Origin: Lentisphaeria bacterium
Lineage (GTDB): Bacteria; Verrucomicrobiota; Lentisphaeria; Victivallales; Victivallaceae
DNA length: 55,089 nt
Reading direction: 5' to 3'
NCBI GenBank assembly: GCA_900768505.1
Contig: CAAGED010000001.1
Location: 1-55,089, forward strand
Shown here: positions 26,897 to 36,754 of the stretch, in pieces
Layout of the letters: each line of letters starts with the position of its first letter
Position numbering within the stretch: the stretch's first letter is position 1
Notes under the pieces: generated by a model
Told to the model about the DNA's origin: nothing
What the model saw: only the letters and a program-made list of their open reading frames with translations
Database searches by the model: none
Made by a program: the position numbers and the translations under genes

Positions 26897-29368
26897 ATGT
26901 TTTTTGCCTCAAACGGTATAGTCCGTTCCGCGTTGGCAGTAATGGCCGTAATCGCCGGACTCATCTTAACTGGTTGCGACAATAGCTCGGGAAAGGGTGA
27001 ATTCACTCAGCTGAAAATCGTTTCCGGCGACAATCAATGTGCACTGCCAAATGAAAAATTCACTAAAAAATTGATGATTCATCTCTCCGGCGAAGCCCCC
27101 AATGCCATCACCAGCGGCAAATCCAATGTTCCGCTGGCCGATTATCCGGTAAAGTTTGCGGTTGAACCCGGTTCGGATTTGATAATAACTCCGGCGCAGG
27201 CGGTAAGCGACGTCGCCGGCAACATCAGCGTTGAAGTCACTGCCGGTAAAAAAATCGGCGACCAGTATTTATTGATGATCCCGGAACGCAATCCGGAAAA
27301 AACCGCCCGGGCTCGCTTCGTCTGCGGAGTGAAAATCAGCGGCAACGAGCAAGAAGGGCAGGCCGGAACTACACTGGCGGAACCGCTGGAGGTAAAACTG
27401 GTGGATTCCAATAATCAGCCGCGCAAAGGTGTTGAAGTCTACTTCAACGTTCGCGGCGACCAGAAAGACAACCTGAAATTCAAAAAAAGTATGGTAAAAA
27501 CCAACTCCGACGGCATTGCCGCCACCCCGGTAAGTTTGGGGTCGAAAACCGGAGCATATAAATTTGACATCGAAATCGCCGATGACAAACAGGATATTCA
27601 TATTCGCGGAATCGACATTAAAGTAATGGGTATAAATATATACGGTGTAATAATTTCCGTACTGGGCGGCCTGGCTCTCTTCGTTTACGGGATGCACGCC
27701 ATGAGCGATGGACTGCAAAAAGTTGCCGGCAACCGGATGCGCACAATATTACATTTTTTCGCCAGAAATGGAATCGTGGCAGTTTTGGCCGGAGCCGGAG
27801 TCACTGCAGTAATTCAATCCTCCAGCGCCACAACAGTGATGGTGATCGGCTTTATCAACGCCGGATTGCTGAACCTGACTCAGGCTATCGGGATTATATT
27901 CGGCGCCAATATCGGCACCACCATTACTGCACAAATCATCTCCTTCAACCTCTCCGGAATCGCCATGCCGGCAATAATAATCGGCTTATGCACCATGTTT
28001 ATGAAAAACAATATCGTCAAAGGCTGGGGCGAAACCGTTTTCGGCTTCGGCCTGCTATTTTTCGGTATGAATATCATGGGCGGCGAATTAAAGGTTTTGG
28101 GAGTATTCCCCTCATTTATTGAGTTTTTCAAATCATTTAACTGCAGTCCGGTAGATGGTTTCATGCCACTGAGCGCCGTTTTGGGAGCCATCATGATCGG
28201 AACTGTAATGACCGTGATAATTCAGAGCAGTTCGGCGGCAATGGGTATTGTATTGGCTTTGGCGGCCAGCGGATTAATTGATTTTTACACCTCAATTCCA
28301 TTGCTACTGGGTACCAACATCGGAACCACAATCACGGCCTTTCTAGCGGCATTGGCGGCCAACCGGCACGCCAAGCAGGCGGCATTGGCACATTTTCTTT
28401 TTAATTTTATCGGCAGTATATTGATGGTGGCAGGATTTTATATTCCATTTTCCGGCACCAACATCCCAATTTTCCTCTACTTAGTCAATGTTTCCACCCC
28501 GGGAGACGCTTTTGCGGCCGAACCGCAAAATCTGGAACGGCATATTGCCATGGCCCACACCTACTTCAATGTAATTAACGTGTTGATATTGCTGCCGTTT
28601 ATCGGCTTAATCGCCAAACTTTGTGAAGGAATTATTCCCACCCGCAAAGAGACTCCAGAGCGGATCAGCCGCCTGGAACCATTATTGATTCATACCCCGT
28701 CGATTGCCCTGGAACAGAGTATTTCCGCATTGCGGGAGATGACCGACAAGGCATGGAGCAATGTGGATCGGGCATTCAATCAGCATTTTATGCTTGAAAA
28801 CACCAATCAGTCTGAAATTGAGGAGGTTCGTCAAGCAGAGAATGTGGTAGATAAAATGCAAAGCGAAATCACCGGCTACCTGGTGAAAATTACCCGTGAG
28901 CAGTTGACCGAACCGCAATCACAGTTAATTCCGCTGCTGATGCATTGTACAAATGATGCGGAACGAATCGGCGACCATGCCGAAAATATTATTGAATTGA
29001 CGGAGCGTTTAAGTAATATGGAGCGAAAAATTTCCGACGAAGGAAAGTCGGAATTGACCAAGATGTGGGAGATATTGGATGACCAGGCGCATAATGTGAT
29101 GAATGCCCTGGCCGGTTCAGACCATGATTTAATTGATTTTGCCCTGAAAGACGAGAAATTGATAAATCATTACGCCAATAAATATGAAGCCAATCACATC
29201 ACCCGATTGCGGAGTGGAAATTGCAGTGTCTCGGGCGGAATTATCTTCATTGAATTACTGAACGAGTTGGAAAAAATTGGTGACCACTTGTCGAATATTG
29301 CCGAACGTACCGGTGAAATTCAAAAGCATTATATTGAATTACACTCTGGAAAACGCAATATAAAGTAG
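26897..29368 (+). CDS. Na/Pi cotransporter with N-terminal Ig-like domains and C-terminal PhoU domain
   Basis: Sodium-dependent phosphate transporter, 823 residues. An N-terminal signal with lipobox LILTGC (C27) leads into about 210 residues of beta-rich, Ig/Big-like sequence. The membrane core follows from about residue 250, with the two QSSSA repeats of the family (Q307 and Q443) and paired GANIGTTIT/GTNIGTTIT. Two PhoU-like helical bundles fill the C-terminus (about 600-815). Bacterial members are typically about 550 residues without the Ig part, so the exported N-terminus is extra. It has its own promoter, and no pho genes are near. Confidence 0.85.
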   Translation: MFFASNGIVRSALAVMAVIAGLILTGCDNSSGKGEFTQLKIVSGDNQCALPNEKFTKKLMIHLSGEAPNAITSGKSNVPLADYPVKFAVEPGSDLIITPAQAVSDVAGNISVEVTAGKKIGDQYLLMIPERNPEKTARARFVCGVKISGNEQEGQAGTTLAEPLEVKLVDSNNQPRKGVEVYFNVRGDQKDNLKFKKSMVKTNSDGIAATPVSLGSKTGAYKFDIEIADDKQDIHIRGIDIKVMGINIYGVIISVLGGLALFVYGMHAMSDGLQKVAGNRMRTILHFFARNGIVAVLAGAGVTAVIQSSSATTVMVIGFINAGLLNLTQAIGIIFGANIGTTITAQIISFNLSGIAMPAIIIGLCTMFMKNNIVKGWGETVFGFGLLFFGMNIMGGELKVLGVFPSFIEFFKSFNCSPVDGFMPLSAVLGAIMIGTVMTVIIQSSSAAMGIVLALAASGLIDFYTSIPLLLGTNIGTTITAFLAALAANRHAKQAALAHFLFNFIGSILMVAGFYIPFSGTNIPIFLYLVNVSTPGDAFAAEPQNLERHIAMAHTYFNVINVLILLPFIGLIAKLCEGIIPTRKETPERISRLEPLLIHTPSIALEQSISALREMTDKAWSNVDRAFNQHFMLENTNQSEIEEVRQAENVVDKMQSEITGYLVKITREQLTEPQSQLIPLLMHCTNDAERIGDHAENIIELTERLSNMERKISDEGKSELTKMWEILDDQAHNVMNALAGSDHDLIDFALKDEKLINHYANKYEANHITRLRSGNCSVSGGIIFIELLNELEKIGDHLSNIAERTGEIQKHYIELHSGKRNIK

Positions 29369-29679
29369 TCGTTTATATAAAACTTTATTTATAGGCAGAT
29401 TTTAGATTGATAGAGCAACGCATACTCTTGTATGCGAGTTTGACGCTGATGGCAAAGATATCAAAAAAAGGTGTAAGTCGATCAGTTTTATTGCTCAAAA
29501 TTGCATTATTTTAAGCATTCTATATATATTTTCCGGCAGTTTACCGGGTAATTAAATAAAAAATTACAATTGAGTGGAATGTATATTTTGTTGCTTCCAA
29601 CCTTGAGCAAATTGGCATACCTGACACTTTCAGCGTCATTTAGACAAAAAATCGACTTTTGCATAAACCACTGAAGCAG
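29369..29679. other. Non-coding interval between convergent genes
   Basis: No gene seen. It contains a perfect 7-bp hairpin with tetraloop (29419-29436, CGCATAC-TCTT-GTATGCG) and no T run after it. TTGCTCAA and its complement TTGAGCAA lie about 110 bases apart. The Na/Pi gene (+) and tilS (-) converge here. Confidence 0.5.
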
Positions 29680-31155
29680 TTATTTATGCATGGCAATACG
29701 GTAAAACTGGACAATTTTACCGGTTTGCGGAGTAACCCTGGCAAATTCAGCCTGCCGGACGCCGGGAATCCAGATTATCTCCTGAGAGCGGGGCAGACGG
29801 AAAAACACTAAATTTTCCAATTGTTCAAAACTTAGTTTTTCATTAATCAATAAATTTTTCACCCGCCGCGGACAATCTTCACCAAAAAGCTGCATCCGAT
29901 CCCCCGCGTGGCGGAAGGTGGCCAATAAATCACCGGGCAGCCGGTCGGCATCAAAATATGCCGTTTCTCCGCTATTGTCGGCGATAATTTCCGCCGGGGT
30001 CAATAATATCCGCGAACGATATTGATAATCTCCCCAAAAGAGCACTTCATGTTCCCAGCGCCAAACACCAAATGCCTGCTCCCGGTCACTTATCTCCGAA
30101 AAATTACGCCGCCGTTTGCGAAACGACAGAAGTGGCGGCGTAACTGCCGCGGCCGGGAAAACGGCGTTTAATCCCTTCGGGTCGGCAACTGGAATTACCC
30201 GGCATTCGTTATTGCGCAGCTCGATTTGAATACGACCATTGACCGGGATAATTTTAGTGCCGGAAAGAGGAGTTGCCAATTCCAGATTGAAGCGCTTAAT
30301 CAGCGCGCCATCCAGCGGAGAATCGCAGCCATTGATTTCCGCCAAATGCCGGCGTAAAACCCTAAAGCGCAATGCCTCATGCAGCCTGCGCCAAAAACTC
30401 AAATCAGTGACGGTTTTCCCGCTGATGACGGCAAATTCCTCCCCGGCCGCTCTTTCAATGAAATCCACATCCTGATTTAACACCTCAAGCGTACGGATAA
30501 TTCCATTACGGGAGTTGTTCAATTTTGCGTATAAGTCAGGCAGCAATTTGTTGCGCAGAAAATTGCGCTGGTAATCCAATGAGTGATTGGTAGAATCGAT
30601 TCGATAATCCGATATATTCTCAGAAGTTAGGAATTGTTCAATCTCCTGCCGCGAGCAATCTATCAGCGGACGAATAATGGTTAATTTTTCAATTTCCGCC
30701 AACGGACGCGGCGCCAGCAATGCGCTTAAATTGCTGCCGCGGCTCATACGCATAAAAAAAGTCTCCACCCGGTCATCAAAATGATGTCCCAAGCCGATAA
30801 CCGCTGACTGCTGATACTGCATGCTTAATTTGCGGAAATGTTCCAGCCGCATCCTCCGCGCGGCGCCCTCCAGATTTTCCCCGGGTAACTTCCGCATGGG
30901 GACGCTGAGATCGATTCGTCGAAATTTTATTTCGTGCCGCCGGCAGAAGTTTTCGCACCAGACGGCATCCTCCCGACTCTCCGAACCGCGGATGCCGTGC
31001 TCGAAGTGAACCGCCTCCAGCTGATAAGTTAATTCCGACTGATAACGCTTGGCCAGCAGCAGCAGCGAAGTACTGTCCGCGCCGCCGCTGAAGCCAATCA
31101 GGAGCGTTTTACCGCCGGCCGGCCGGAGGTATGATTTTATGCGTTCAAAATCCAT
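29680..31155 (-). CDS. tilS: tRNA(Ile)-lysidine synthase
   Basis: Modifies C34 of the CAU-anticodon tRNA(Ile) to lysidine so that it reads AUA. The 491-residue protein has the PP-loop GFSGGADSTSL near residue 23, the DRVETFFMRMSRG region, and a C-terminal substrate-binding domain ending WIPGVRQAEFARV. Length and domain order are normal. It stands alone; the next gene on this strand starts 150 bases upstream. Confidence 0.95.
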   Translation of the reverse strand: MDFERIKSYLRPAGGKTLLIGFSGGADSTSLLLLAKRYQSELTYQLEAVHFEHGIRGSESREDAVWCENFCRRHEIKFRRIDLSVPMRKLPGENLEGAARRMRLEHFRKLSMQYQQSAVIGLGHHFDDRVETFFMRMSRGSNLSALLAPRPLAEIEKLTIIRPLIDCSRQEIEQFLTSENISDYRIDSTNHSLDYQRNFLRNKLLPDLYAKLNNSRNGIIRTLEVLNQDVDFIERAAGEEFAVISGKTVTDLSFWRRLHEALRFRVLRRHLAEINGCDSPLDGALIKRFNLELATPLSGTKIIPVNGRIQIELRNNECRVIPVADPKGLNAVFPAAAVTPPLLSFRKRRRNFSEISDREQAFGVWRWEHEVLFWGDYQYRSRILLTPAEIIADNSGETAYFDADRLPGDLLATFRHAGDRMQLFGEDCPRRVKNLLINEKLSFEQLENLVFFRLPRSQEIIWIPGVRQAEFARVTPQTGKIVQFYRIAMHK

Positions 31156-31308
31156 TGCTTATATTGCCTGTCAAATAAAATTATTCTCTTTTGCCGCCGC
31201 GGCAAATCATTCCTCATAACTTCATACAAAAATTAAACCGCCATGACTTGTGCCACGACGGTTTATTATATCACCTCTGCGAAAAAATTCCATATAAATC
31301 GTTACAAA

Positions 31309-32307
31309 TTACATGAATTTAGCCAGCAATTCTTCCCGGGAATGTTTGGAGAGATAAGCCGGCGGTACATCCAAAATGGTGAATGCCCCCTTGCGCCCCT
31401 CCTTCGCCATCCGGTAAGCGGCTCTGGCGTGTGCGACCAATACATTGCCGGTGGCCTCCGGATTGCTGCCCCATTGACAACGATATTCGATTCCAGCCTG
31501 GTTGCCATTGCCGGTTTTGCCGGAAGCAACAACGCAGCCGTCGTGGGGGAAGCCGGCATATTTGGTATTTAGTTCCTCCTGAGAAATAAAGTTTACCACC
31601 GTGCGGTAGGGGGCAAAATAACCCGGCATACTTTTGATGTTTTTTTCAATTGCCGCTTTGTCTGCGTTATCGGCTGCGACAACAAAACATTCACGCCAAT
31701 GCATATCTCCGGGAGTGAAGTTTGGGTTTTCACCGCGGCGTACCGCATCAATGGCCTTTAATTCGGCGTGGGTGAATTGCCGGGCGTCCACAACGCCGTC
31801 AATGGTGCGCAGGGCATCCGAGTGGCCCATGCTCAAACCGCCTGATTCAGACAAGCCGTAAAAGCCGTAGGCCCGGCTGCCGGGCAGAAACGCATTGGCC
31901 AGAACCCGTTCCAGGGAAAAAATACCCGGATCCCAACCGGTTGAAATAATTGAACAATGATTATGTTCCGTTGCGACCTTGTTCATTGCGGCAAAATATT
32001 GCGGGATGCAGCTGTGATTGTCGAAGCTGTCAACGGTGGTGATGTACTGAGCCATTACCGGACCCTGTTTGGGTAGATCGTCTTTGGACCCGCCGCAAAG
32101 GATTGCGACATCGGGTTTCAGGGCTTTTTGCCATGCTTCAACATCATTGATGTCCATTACTTTGGTAAAGTTAACCGCTTTTTTTACCCGGGCTACGGAG
32201 CGGGAGAGAATGCCGACCAGTTCCATATCATCATTATTTTTGATTGCGGCGATAACGCCTCTGCCAACATTGCCGTATCCGGCGATAACTACTCTGATTT
32301 TTCCCAT
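31309..32307 (-). CDS. ddh: meso-Diaminopimelate D-dehydrogenase
   Basis: Single-step, NADPH-dependent reductive amination of tetrahydrodipicolinate to meso-DAP, for lysine and peptidoglycan. The 332-residue protein has the Rossmann motif AGYGNVGRGV and the family segments VDSFDNH, STGWDPGIFSLERV and GLSESGGLSMGHSDALR, the last two lining the DAP site. The length is typical. It is not next to other lysine genes. Confidence 0.93.
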   Translation of the reverse strand: MGKIRVVIAGYGNVGRGVIAAIKNNDDMELVGILSRSVARVKKAVNFTKVMDINDVEAWQKALKPDVAILCGGSKDDLPKQGPVMAQYITTVDSFDNHSCIPQYFAAMNKVATEHNHCSIISTGWDPGIFSLERVLANAFLPGSRAYGFYGLSESGGLSMGHSDALRTIDGVVDARQFTHAELKAIDAVRRGENPNFTPGDMHWRECFVVAADNADKAAIEKNIKSMPGYFAPYRTVVNFISQEELNTKYAGFPHDGCVVASGKTGNGNQAGIEYRCQWGSNPEATGNVLVAHARAAYRMAKEGRKGAFTILDVPPAYLSKHSREELLAKFM

Positions 32308-32496
32308 GATTTAACCTGCTGTAAAATGAGTTTTCAATAAATGTTGCGGTAATATACCATTACAAAAATGCGATTTCAAGGTGCGGCGATTACAAAAATG
32401 TTAATATGAAATATTTTTTCAGCCCTCTCGCCAATATTTACCGCCGCGGATTGTTGCAAAATGTCATTTTTACAATCGCTTTGTTTTTTTATTTTT

Positions 32497-32525
32497 TTGG
32501 CTAATAATATATTATAGTATATATT
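32497..32525 (+). promoter_or_regulatory. Candidate promoter for lemA
   Basis: TTGGCT (32497-32502), a 17-nt spacer and TATATT (32520-32525) lie about 90 bases before lemA. The whole stretch is AT-rich, so chance matches are likely; spacing is the main support. The rest of 32308-32614 shows nothing else. Confidence 0.4.
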
Positions 32526-32614
32526 GTAATTTGTCCCGGCAAGTCAAATTGTATATTGGCAATTGCCATGCCGAAATAATTTTTTAATCATCTTGTTGGA
32601 AAGAGGGTGTTTTT

Positions 32615-33172
32615 ATGCTGTATTTAATCATTGCTCTTCTTGTACCGGTGCTGATCTTTGCCGGATTTTACAACTCGTTCGCAGTAAGGCGCAACAATGT
32701 AGAGAATGCCTTTGCCGCCATTGACACCCAATTAAAAAAACGGTGTGATTTGATTCCAAATCTGGCCGCCGCCGTGAAGACATACCAGAAGCAGGAAAAC
32801 GGCACACTTCAAGCCATCACCCAATTCCGCGCCCAAACCGCCGCGCCGGGGGTTTCCGCCGCTGACCGGATGAATCCGGAGAACAAAATAAATCATGGAG
32901 TCCGCAATTTGATGGTGCAGCTGGAGGCATATCCGGCTCCGGAGTTAAAGGCGTTGGATAATTTCATGCAGCTGCAACGCCTGCTTAGCGAAATCGACGA
33001 GCAACTACCCCTCGCCCGGCAGGCATACAATGCAACACCCATAACCTACTGCAATAACGCAGTCATGCCTTTCTCCGGCTCAATATTTGCTAAGGGTGAT
33101 TTTCAAATTGCGGAATTTCTCAATTTTATTTCTAAACTCGGAATGAATGTTTGTATTGGGAGTAAAAAGTAG
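32615..33172 (+). CDS. LemA-family protein
   Basis: Membrane-anchored helical protein of 185 residues with one N-terminal helix (about 2-20) and the LemA pattern YNSFAVRRNNVENAFAAIDTQLKKR followed by DLIPNLAAAVKTY. LemA proteins are three- to four-helix bundles of poorly known role, tied to envelope stress in some bacteria. No TPM/HtpX-type partner gene is adjacent. A GGAAAGAGGG site lies before the ATG. Confidence 0.9.
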   Translation: MLYLIIALLVPVLIFAGFYNSFAVRRNNVENAFAAIDTQLKKRCDLIPNLAAAVKTYQKQENGTLQAITQFRAQTAAPGVSAADRMNPENKINHGVRNLMVQLEAYPAPELKALDNFMQLQRLLSEIDEQLPLARQAYNATPITYCNNAVMPFSGSIFAKGDFQIAEFLNFISKLGMNVCIGSKK

Positions 33173-33269
33173 CCGGATGTTTTTTTCTGCAAACCGGAAA
33201 CTCCTCCCCTCACGCCATATCCATCACCACCGCAAGGTGACGCATATTTTTCCAAATTGTCGATGAACC

Positions 33270-33713
33270 TCAACGTTCACGCCAGCGGGCATACCAATAT
33301 TGTATTTTTTCGGTAACTGCATCCAGAACTAAAATTAACATCATTCCGCATACTGCAGCAACTGCACCGAAAAATGGTATTTGTATCAACTGCAGCCCCG
33401 CCGACGCACTGGAAATTAATTCCACTTTGGAATGGCCAAGTGCAATTACCACTGCCCCCAAAAGCATCGGGAACATTGCCACCACTGCCGAAAAACGTTT
33501 TAGACCGAAATACACCGTCAACGCCGTCAAAATGAAGAAAAGATTTCCTCCTTCGACAAACAATATCCCCTGCCATAAAAATTTACGCTGCATCTCATCA
33601 AAAAAATATGCTGAAAGGGAAAAATTATTGAGCAATCCGCCAATCATATTGGCAAAAAACGGCAACAACAAAAGCACCACCACCCAGACAAATGCACCAT
33701 TAAATCGTTTCAT
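33270..33713 (-). CDS. Four-helix integral membrane protein, unknown function
   Basis: Hydrophobic protein of 147 residues with four predicted helices (about 8-28, 45-65, 70-90 and 100-125) and a basic C-terminus (WYARWRER). Not recognised. The ATG at 33713 is preceded by GGTGGA; a TTG 12 bases further up is possible but has no ribosome site. It faces lemA tail to tail across about 100 bases. Confidence 0.6.
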   Translation of the reverse strand: MKRFNGAFVWVVVLLLLPFFANMIGGLLNNFSLSAYFFDEMQRKFLWQGILFVEGGNLFFILTALTVYFGLKRFSAVVAMFPMLLGAVVIALGHSKVELISSASAGLQLIQIPFFGAVAAVCGMMLILVLDAVTEKIQYWYARWRER

Positions 33714-33866
33714 TGCTCCACCCAATATTCATTGACTTATTTCAGTCATCCTGCGCAAAAGTTGATTTTCTGTTTTGACGAGCAGATAAATGCCATGCGC
33801 AGCAATCTACTCCGGCATTAAACCAACTCGAAATAAGTTTTTTACGCCGACAACTAAATTAATATT

Positions 33867-34376
33867 TTATACAGGTTTCCCCAACAACAACTCCCCGGAC
33901 TCCCGCACCGCCAACTGCCCGTGACAAAACGCTATCGCCAGCGCATCCGTCGCATCCAGCGGAATATCGTTCAATTGTATTTTGAAGATGGCTGCCATCA
34001 AACCGGCCACCTGCTCCTTGGATGCACTGCCGTTGCCCACTGCCGCCAATTTTGCCTTGCGCGGCGTATAACTGTACGTCGGTATGCCGCCGCATGCCAG
34101 TGCACTGAGAAATGCTCCCCGCGCCATACCTAAAATAAGTGCCGTTCGGGCATTTCTGCTGACAAACGGCTCTTCTATTGCAGCAACATCAACCTTGAAA
34201 TTCTCCAGCAGTTCACTTACCCCGCAACTGATACGGCGCAAACACTCGCTGTGCGGAATATTAGGTCGATTTTTTATCATTCCGCAGTCCAAAACAGCCA
34301 TACCACCAGTTGCGCTTACTTGAATTACCGCATAACCGCTGACCCGTATTGCCGGATCAATTCCCAATATAACCAT
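33867..34376 (-). CDS. ruvC: Holliday junction endonuclease RuvC
   Basis: Resolves Holliday junctions with RuvAB. The 169-residue protein has the acidic residues in place: D in LGIDPA at residue 7, E in AAIEEPFVSRN (about 67) and the DATDALAIA cluster near the C-terminus. The length is normal. It follows yebC on the same strand after 62 bases, a common pairing; ruvA and ruvB are not here. Confidence 0.96.
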   Translation of the reverse strand: MVILGIDPAIRVSGYAVIQVSATGGMAVLDCGMIKNRPNIPHSECLRRISCGVSELLENFKVDVAAIEEPFVSRNARTALILGMARGAFLSALACGGIPTYSYTPRKAKLAAVGNGSASKEQVAGLMAAIFKIQLNDIPLDATDALAIAFCHGQLAVRESGELLLGKPV

Positions 34377-34438
34377 TGTTCGGACTCCGGAATATTTTTA
34401 TCAATTGACTTTAATTTTTGCTGTCTTAGCGGCAACAA

Positions 34439-35194
34439 CTACTCTTCATCCAGCTTATCAGCAATCGAATCGTCAATCTCATAATTGCTGGTGACGGTCT
34501 GAACATCATCCAAATCTTCCAAACGTTCAATCAACCGCATAACCTGACGCGCCACATCCACATCAGTAATATTTACCGTGGTATCCGGTTTACGGATAAT
34601 TGAGGCCTCTTCAGTAGCAATCCCAGCCTTCTCCAATGCAGCCCCAATGGGTTCAAAATATTCGGGATCGGCCCAAATTTCCGCCACATTATCCTCTACT
34701 TCAATATCATCGGCACCAGCATCCAACACCACATCCATCAGCAAATCCTCATCGGCTTTTTCGCCGGTAATAACAAAATGCGCCTTACGGTTAAACATGT
34801 AACTTACAGCGCCGGAACTGGCCAGATTGCCGCAATTACGATCAAACGCCGTCCGCACTTCGCTGGCGGAACGATTGCGGTTATCGGTCAGGCAGTCAAC
34901 CAGAATCGCAACGCCGCCGGAACCGTAGCCTTCATACTGGATTTCTTCAAAAGTCACATCACCCAATTCGCCGATACCTTTTTTGATCGCACGGTCAATG
35001 TTTACATTCGGCACATTGGCCGCCTTGGCCGCAACCAATGCGGCGCGTAACCGCGGATTGGCAGAGGCGTCGCCGCCGCCCATTTTGGCCGCTACCATAA
35101 TTTCTTTGGCCAATGTGGAGAAAATTTTACCGCGTTTTTTATCGGTTGCCTCTTTTTTGTGCTTAATATTAGCCCATTTGCTGTGTCCGGACAT
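34439..35194 (-). CDS. yebC: YebC/PmpR-family protein
   Basis: Protein of 251 residues starting MSGHSKWANIKHKKEATDKK, the hallmark of the family, and normal in length. Members act as DNA-binding regulators or, by newer work on YebC/TACO1-type proteins, help translation of difficult peptide stretches. Next to ruvC as in many genomes. Confidence 0.96.
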   Translation of the reverse strand: MSGHSKWANIKHKKEATDKKRGKIFSTLAKEIMVAAKMGGGDASANPRLRAALVAAKAANVPNVNIDRAIKKGIGELGDVTFEEIQYEGYGSGGVAILVDCLTDNRNRSASEVRTAFDRNCGNLASSGAVSYMFNRKAHFVITGEKADEDLLMDVVLDAGADDIEVEDNVAEIWADPEYFEPIGAALEKAGIATEEASIIRKPDTTVNITDVDVARQVMRLIERLEDLDDVQTVTSNYEIDDSIADKLDEE

Positions 35195-35289
35195 GATTCA
35201 ACTCCATATTAAATTTTTTATAAATTGCAAAAACACAATTTACGATGCAAAAAATCCTTAACTGTTTAATTTAGCACAAGATATTGAGT

Positions 35290-35700
35290 TTAGCAAATTT
35301 GAGCCAATCCAGAGTGCATTTTTTTTTTAATATTTTTTAGTTTCCACCAGTCGACGCCGCCAATAAATCCACAAAATGATGATCCGGAACACCAGGCCTG
35401 CCGCGCTGAACAGCCAGCTCCGCACACCGCCACACATAATCGGTTCATGGAACAACCGTTTGCAGCCCAAACCTTCTCCGGCGCAGTTTTCATTATTTAG
35501 CTAACCTGCCACAACAGCAGTAGACCGGTTGCGGTTACCCCGCAGGACTGGCAAGATTCAGTAATCTGCTGCTCAAAGCAGGCAGTCTTAAACGTTTTCC
35601 CTTCCATCGCCACCACCATAAAGAGATTCCAGGCGGCGCCGGAACCGGGCCAGAATCAACAGCAGTTAAAAATTCACCGGATAAACATAATTTTATTTGA
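35290..35700 (-). other. Possible remnant of a small Cys-rich membrane protein
   Basis: No intact gene is convincing. On the minus strand one frame reads ENCAGEGLGCKRLFHEP and then a hydrophobic stretch ending IYWRRRLVETKKY (stop at 35327), with a TAG just upstream and no good start. An overlapping frame gives a 67-residue Met-start reading of low quality. Upstream, a second fragment reads LLLILARFRRRLESLYGGG. The two hydrophobic-then-arginine ends look alike, hinting at a decayed duplicate. Low confidence. Confidence 0.25.
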
Positions 35701-35816
35701 ATTCAGTTTAGCCACATGAATAATAAAACAAGTTTTTTTCTTTCAACGTGAAAATTAACAGAATGGAGGTTATATTATTTATCAAAAGTGCATTTTTACC
35801 TGGAGTTATTTTATTT

Positions 35817-36281
35817 ATGAAACAATCAATACCGATAGTAATCAGACCGGCCGTCGACAATATCGCTGACCGGAATTTTATCGTTTCGCTTTTGGGGGAA
35901 TTGTTTGAATTGGAACAAGATTTCCAACCCGACGCGCCGAAACAGGCAATCGCCGTAAAAATGTTTTTACGCCATCCATATGCAAAGATTTTTATTGCCG
36001 AATCCAATCGCCAACCGGTTGGATTTTGTATTGTATCAATGCAGATATCCACCGCAGAGGGCGGCTGGTCAGGCGAAATAGAAGATTTAGCAGTTTCTCC
36101 GCAATTTCGGCGTCATGGAGTAGCGCAGGCCTTGTTGCGTGCAGCCGAGAATTGGAGTTACGACAATGGTGCCTTGAGAATGCGCCTGAATTGTGACGAG
36201 CAAAATCTGGCAGCACGGGAGCTTTATAAGAAATTGGGGTGGCAAAAGAGTCATTTGTTTATTATGTTTCACCATCAATAA
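35817..36281 (+). CDS. GNAT-family N-acetyltransferase
   Basis: Cytosolic acetyltransferase of 154 residues. The acetyl-CoA motif A is clear in EDLAVSPQFRRHGVAQALL, preceded by the beta strand PVGFCIVSMQ and followed by ALRMRLNCDEQNLAARELYKKLGW. The start at 35817 removes 23 residues that do not fit the fold. The ribosome site is weak (GGAG about 12 nt upstream). Substrate unknown. Confidence 0.85.
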   Translation: MKQSIPIVIRPAVDNIADRNFIVSLLGELFELEQDFQPDAPKQAIAVKMFLRHPYAKIFIAESNRQPVGFCIVSMQISTAEGGWSGEIEDLAVSPQFRRHGVAQALLRAAENWSYDNGALRMRLNCDEQNLAARELYKKLGWQKSHLFIMFHHQ

Positions 36282-36323
36282 TTTTTTATTCTCACATTTT
36301 CATCTGGCGGCAGCAGCTCAAGA

Positions 36324-36390
36324 AACATTAAATTGCACATTTTACCACAGATAGGATTGGTTTGTGCAACAAATCAATCCATGGTGTAGG
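36324..36390. repeat. Short copy of the hairpin repeat near tRNA-Asn
   Basis: Shares AACATTAAATT, the 27-nt hairpin core (36354-36380, with one G-T wobble) and the sequence up to ATGGTGTAGG with the longer copies at 36621-36754 and 54768-54914. It is followed, like the 36.6 kb copy, by a CGCGCCCTGCTTCAGGGG tail whose own arms CCCTG/CAGGG can pair. Confidence 0.8.
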
Positions 36391-36512
36391 ACTGACGCGC
36401 CCTGCTTCAGGGGAGTTCGAGGGCGACGGAATAAGTCCCCTCGAAAAATGATTTGTAATTTTTTATGCGGGATGTTATTATGATTGTAAGCAGCAAACAT
36501 TATTTTGCGATT

Positions 36513-36559
36513 TGCGGCGGAGATGATTTTCGAGACGGCAACACGCCACGGCCGCCGCA
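36513..36559. repeat. GC-rich 47-bp repeat, copy A
   Basis: Ends TGCGGCGG (36513-36520) and CCGCCGCA (36552-36559) are complementary. It differs from copy B (54424-54470) by one internal base in the 47 bp by my reading; copy C lies at 54657-54705. Confidence 0.88.
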
Positions 36560-36620
36560 GGGAATATAACGCATTTGGAGGCTTAAGTCAATATAATTTC
36601 ATGAAACATTATACTTGTCA

Positions 36621-36754
36621 TATCGCATTATTGGTTTGATTAAGCCAGCTCGAAGGAGATGGTAAATTGCATATCGAGCAACATTAAATTACGAATTTTT
36701 ACCCGGGTAGGATTGGTTTGCGCAACAAATCAATCCATGGTGCAGGAATTTTGC
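36621..36754. repeat. Hairpin repeat, 134-bp copy near tRNA-Asn
   Basis: Matches 54768-54914 along its whole length with 11 substitutions and one 13-base gap by hand count. It carries the hairpin core at 36710-36736. It has the same + strand orientation as the copy beside tRNA-Lys. Confidence 0.9.
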
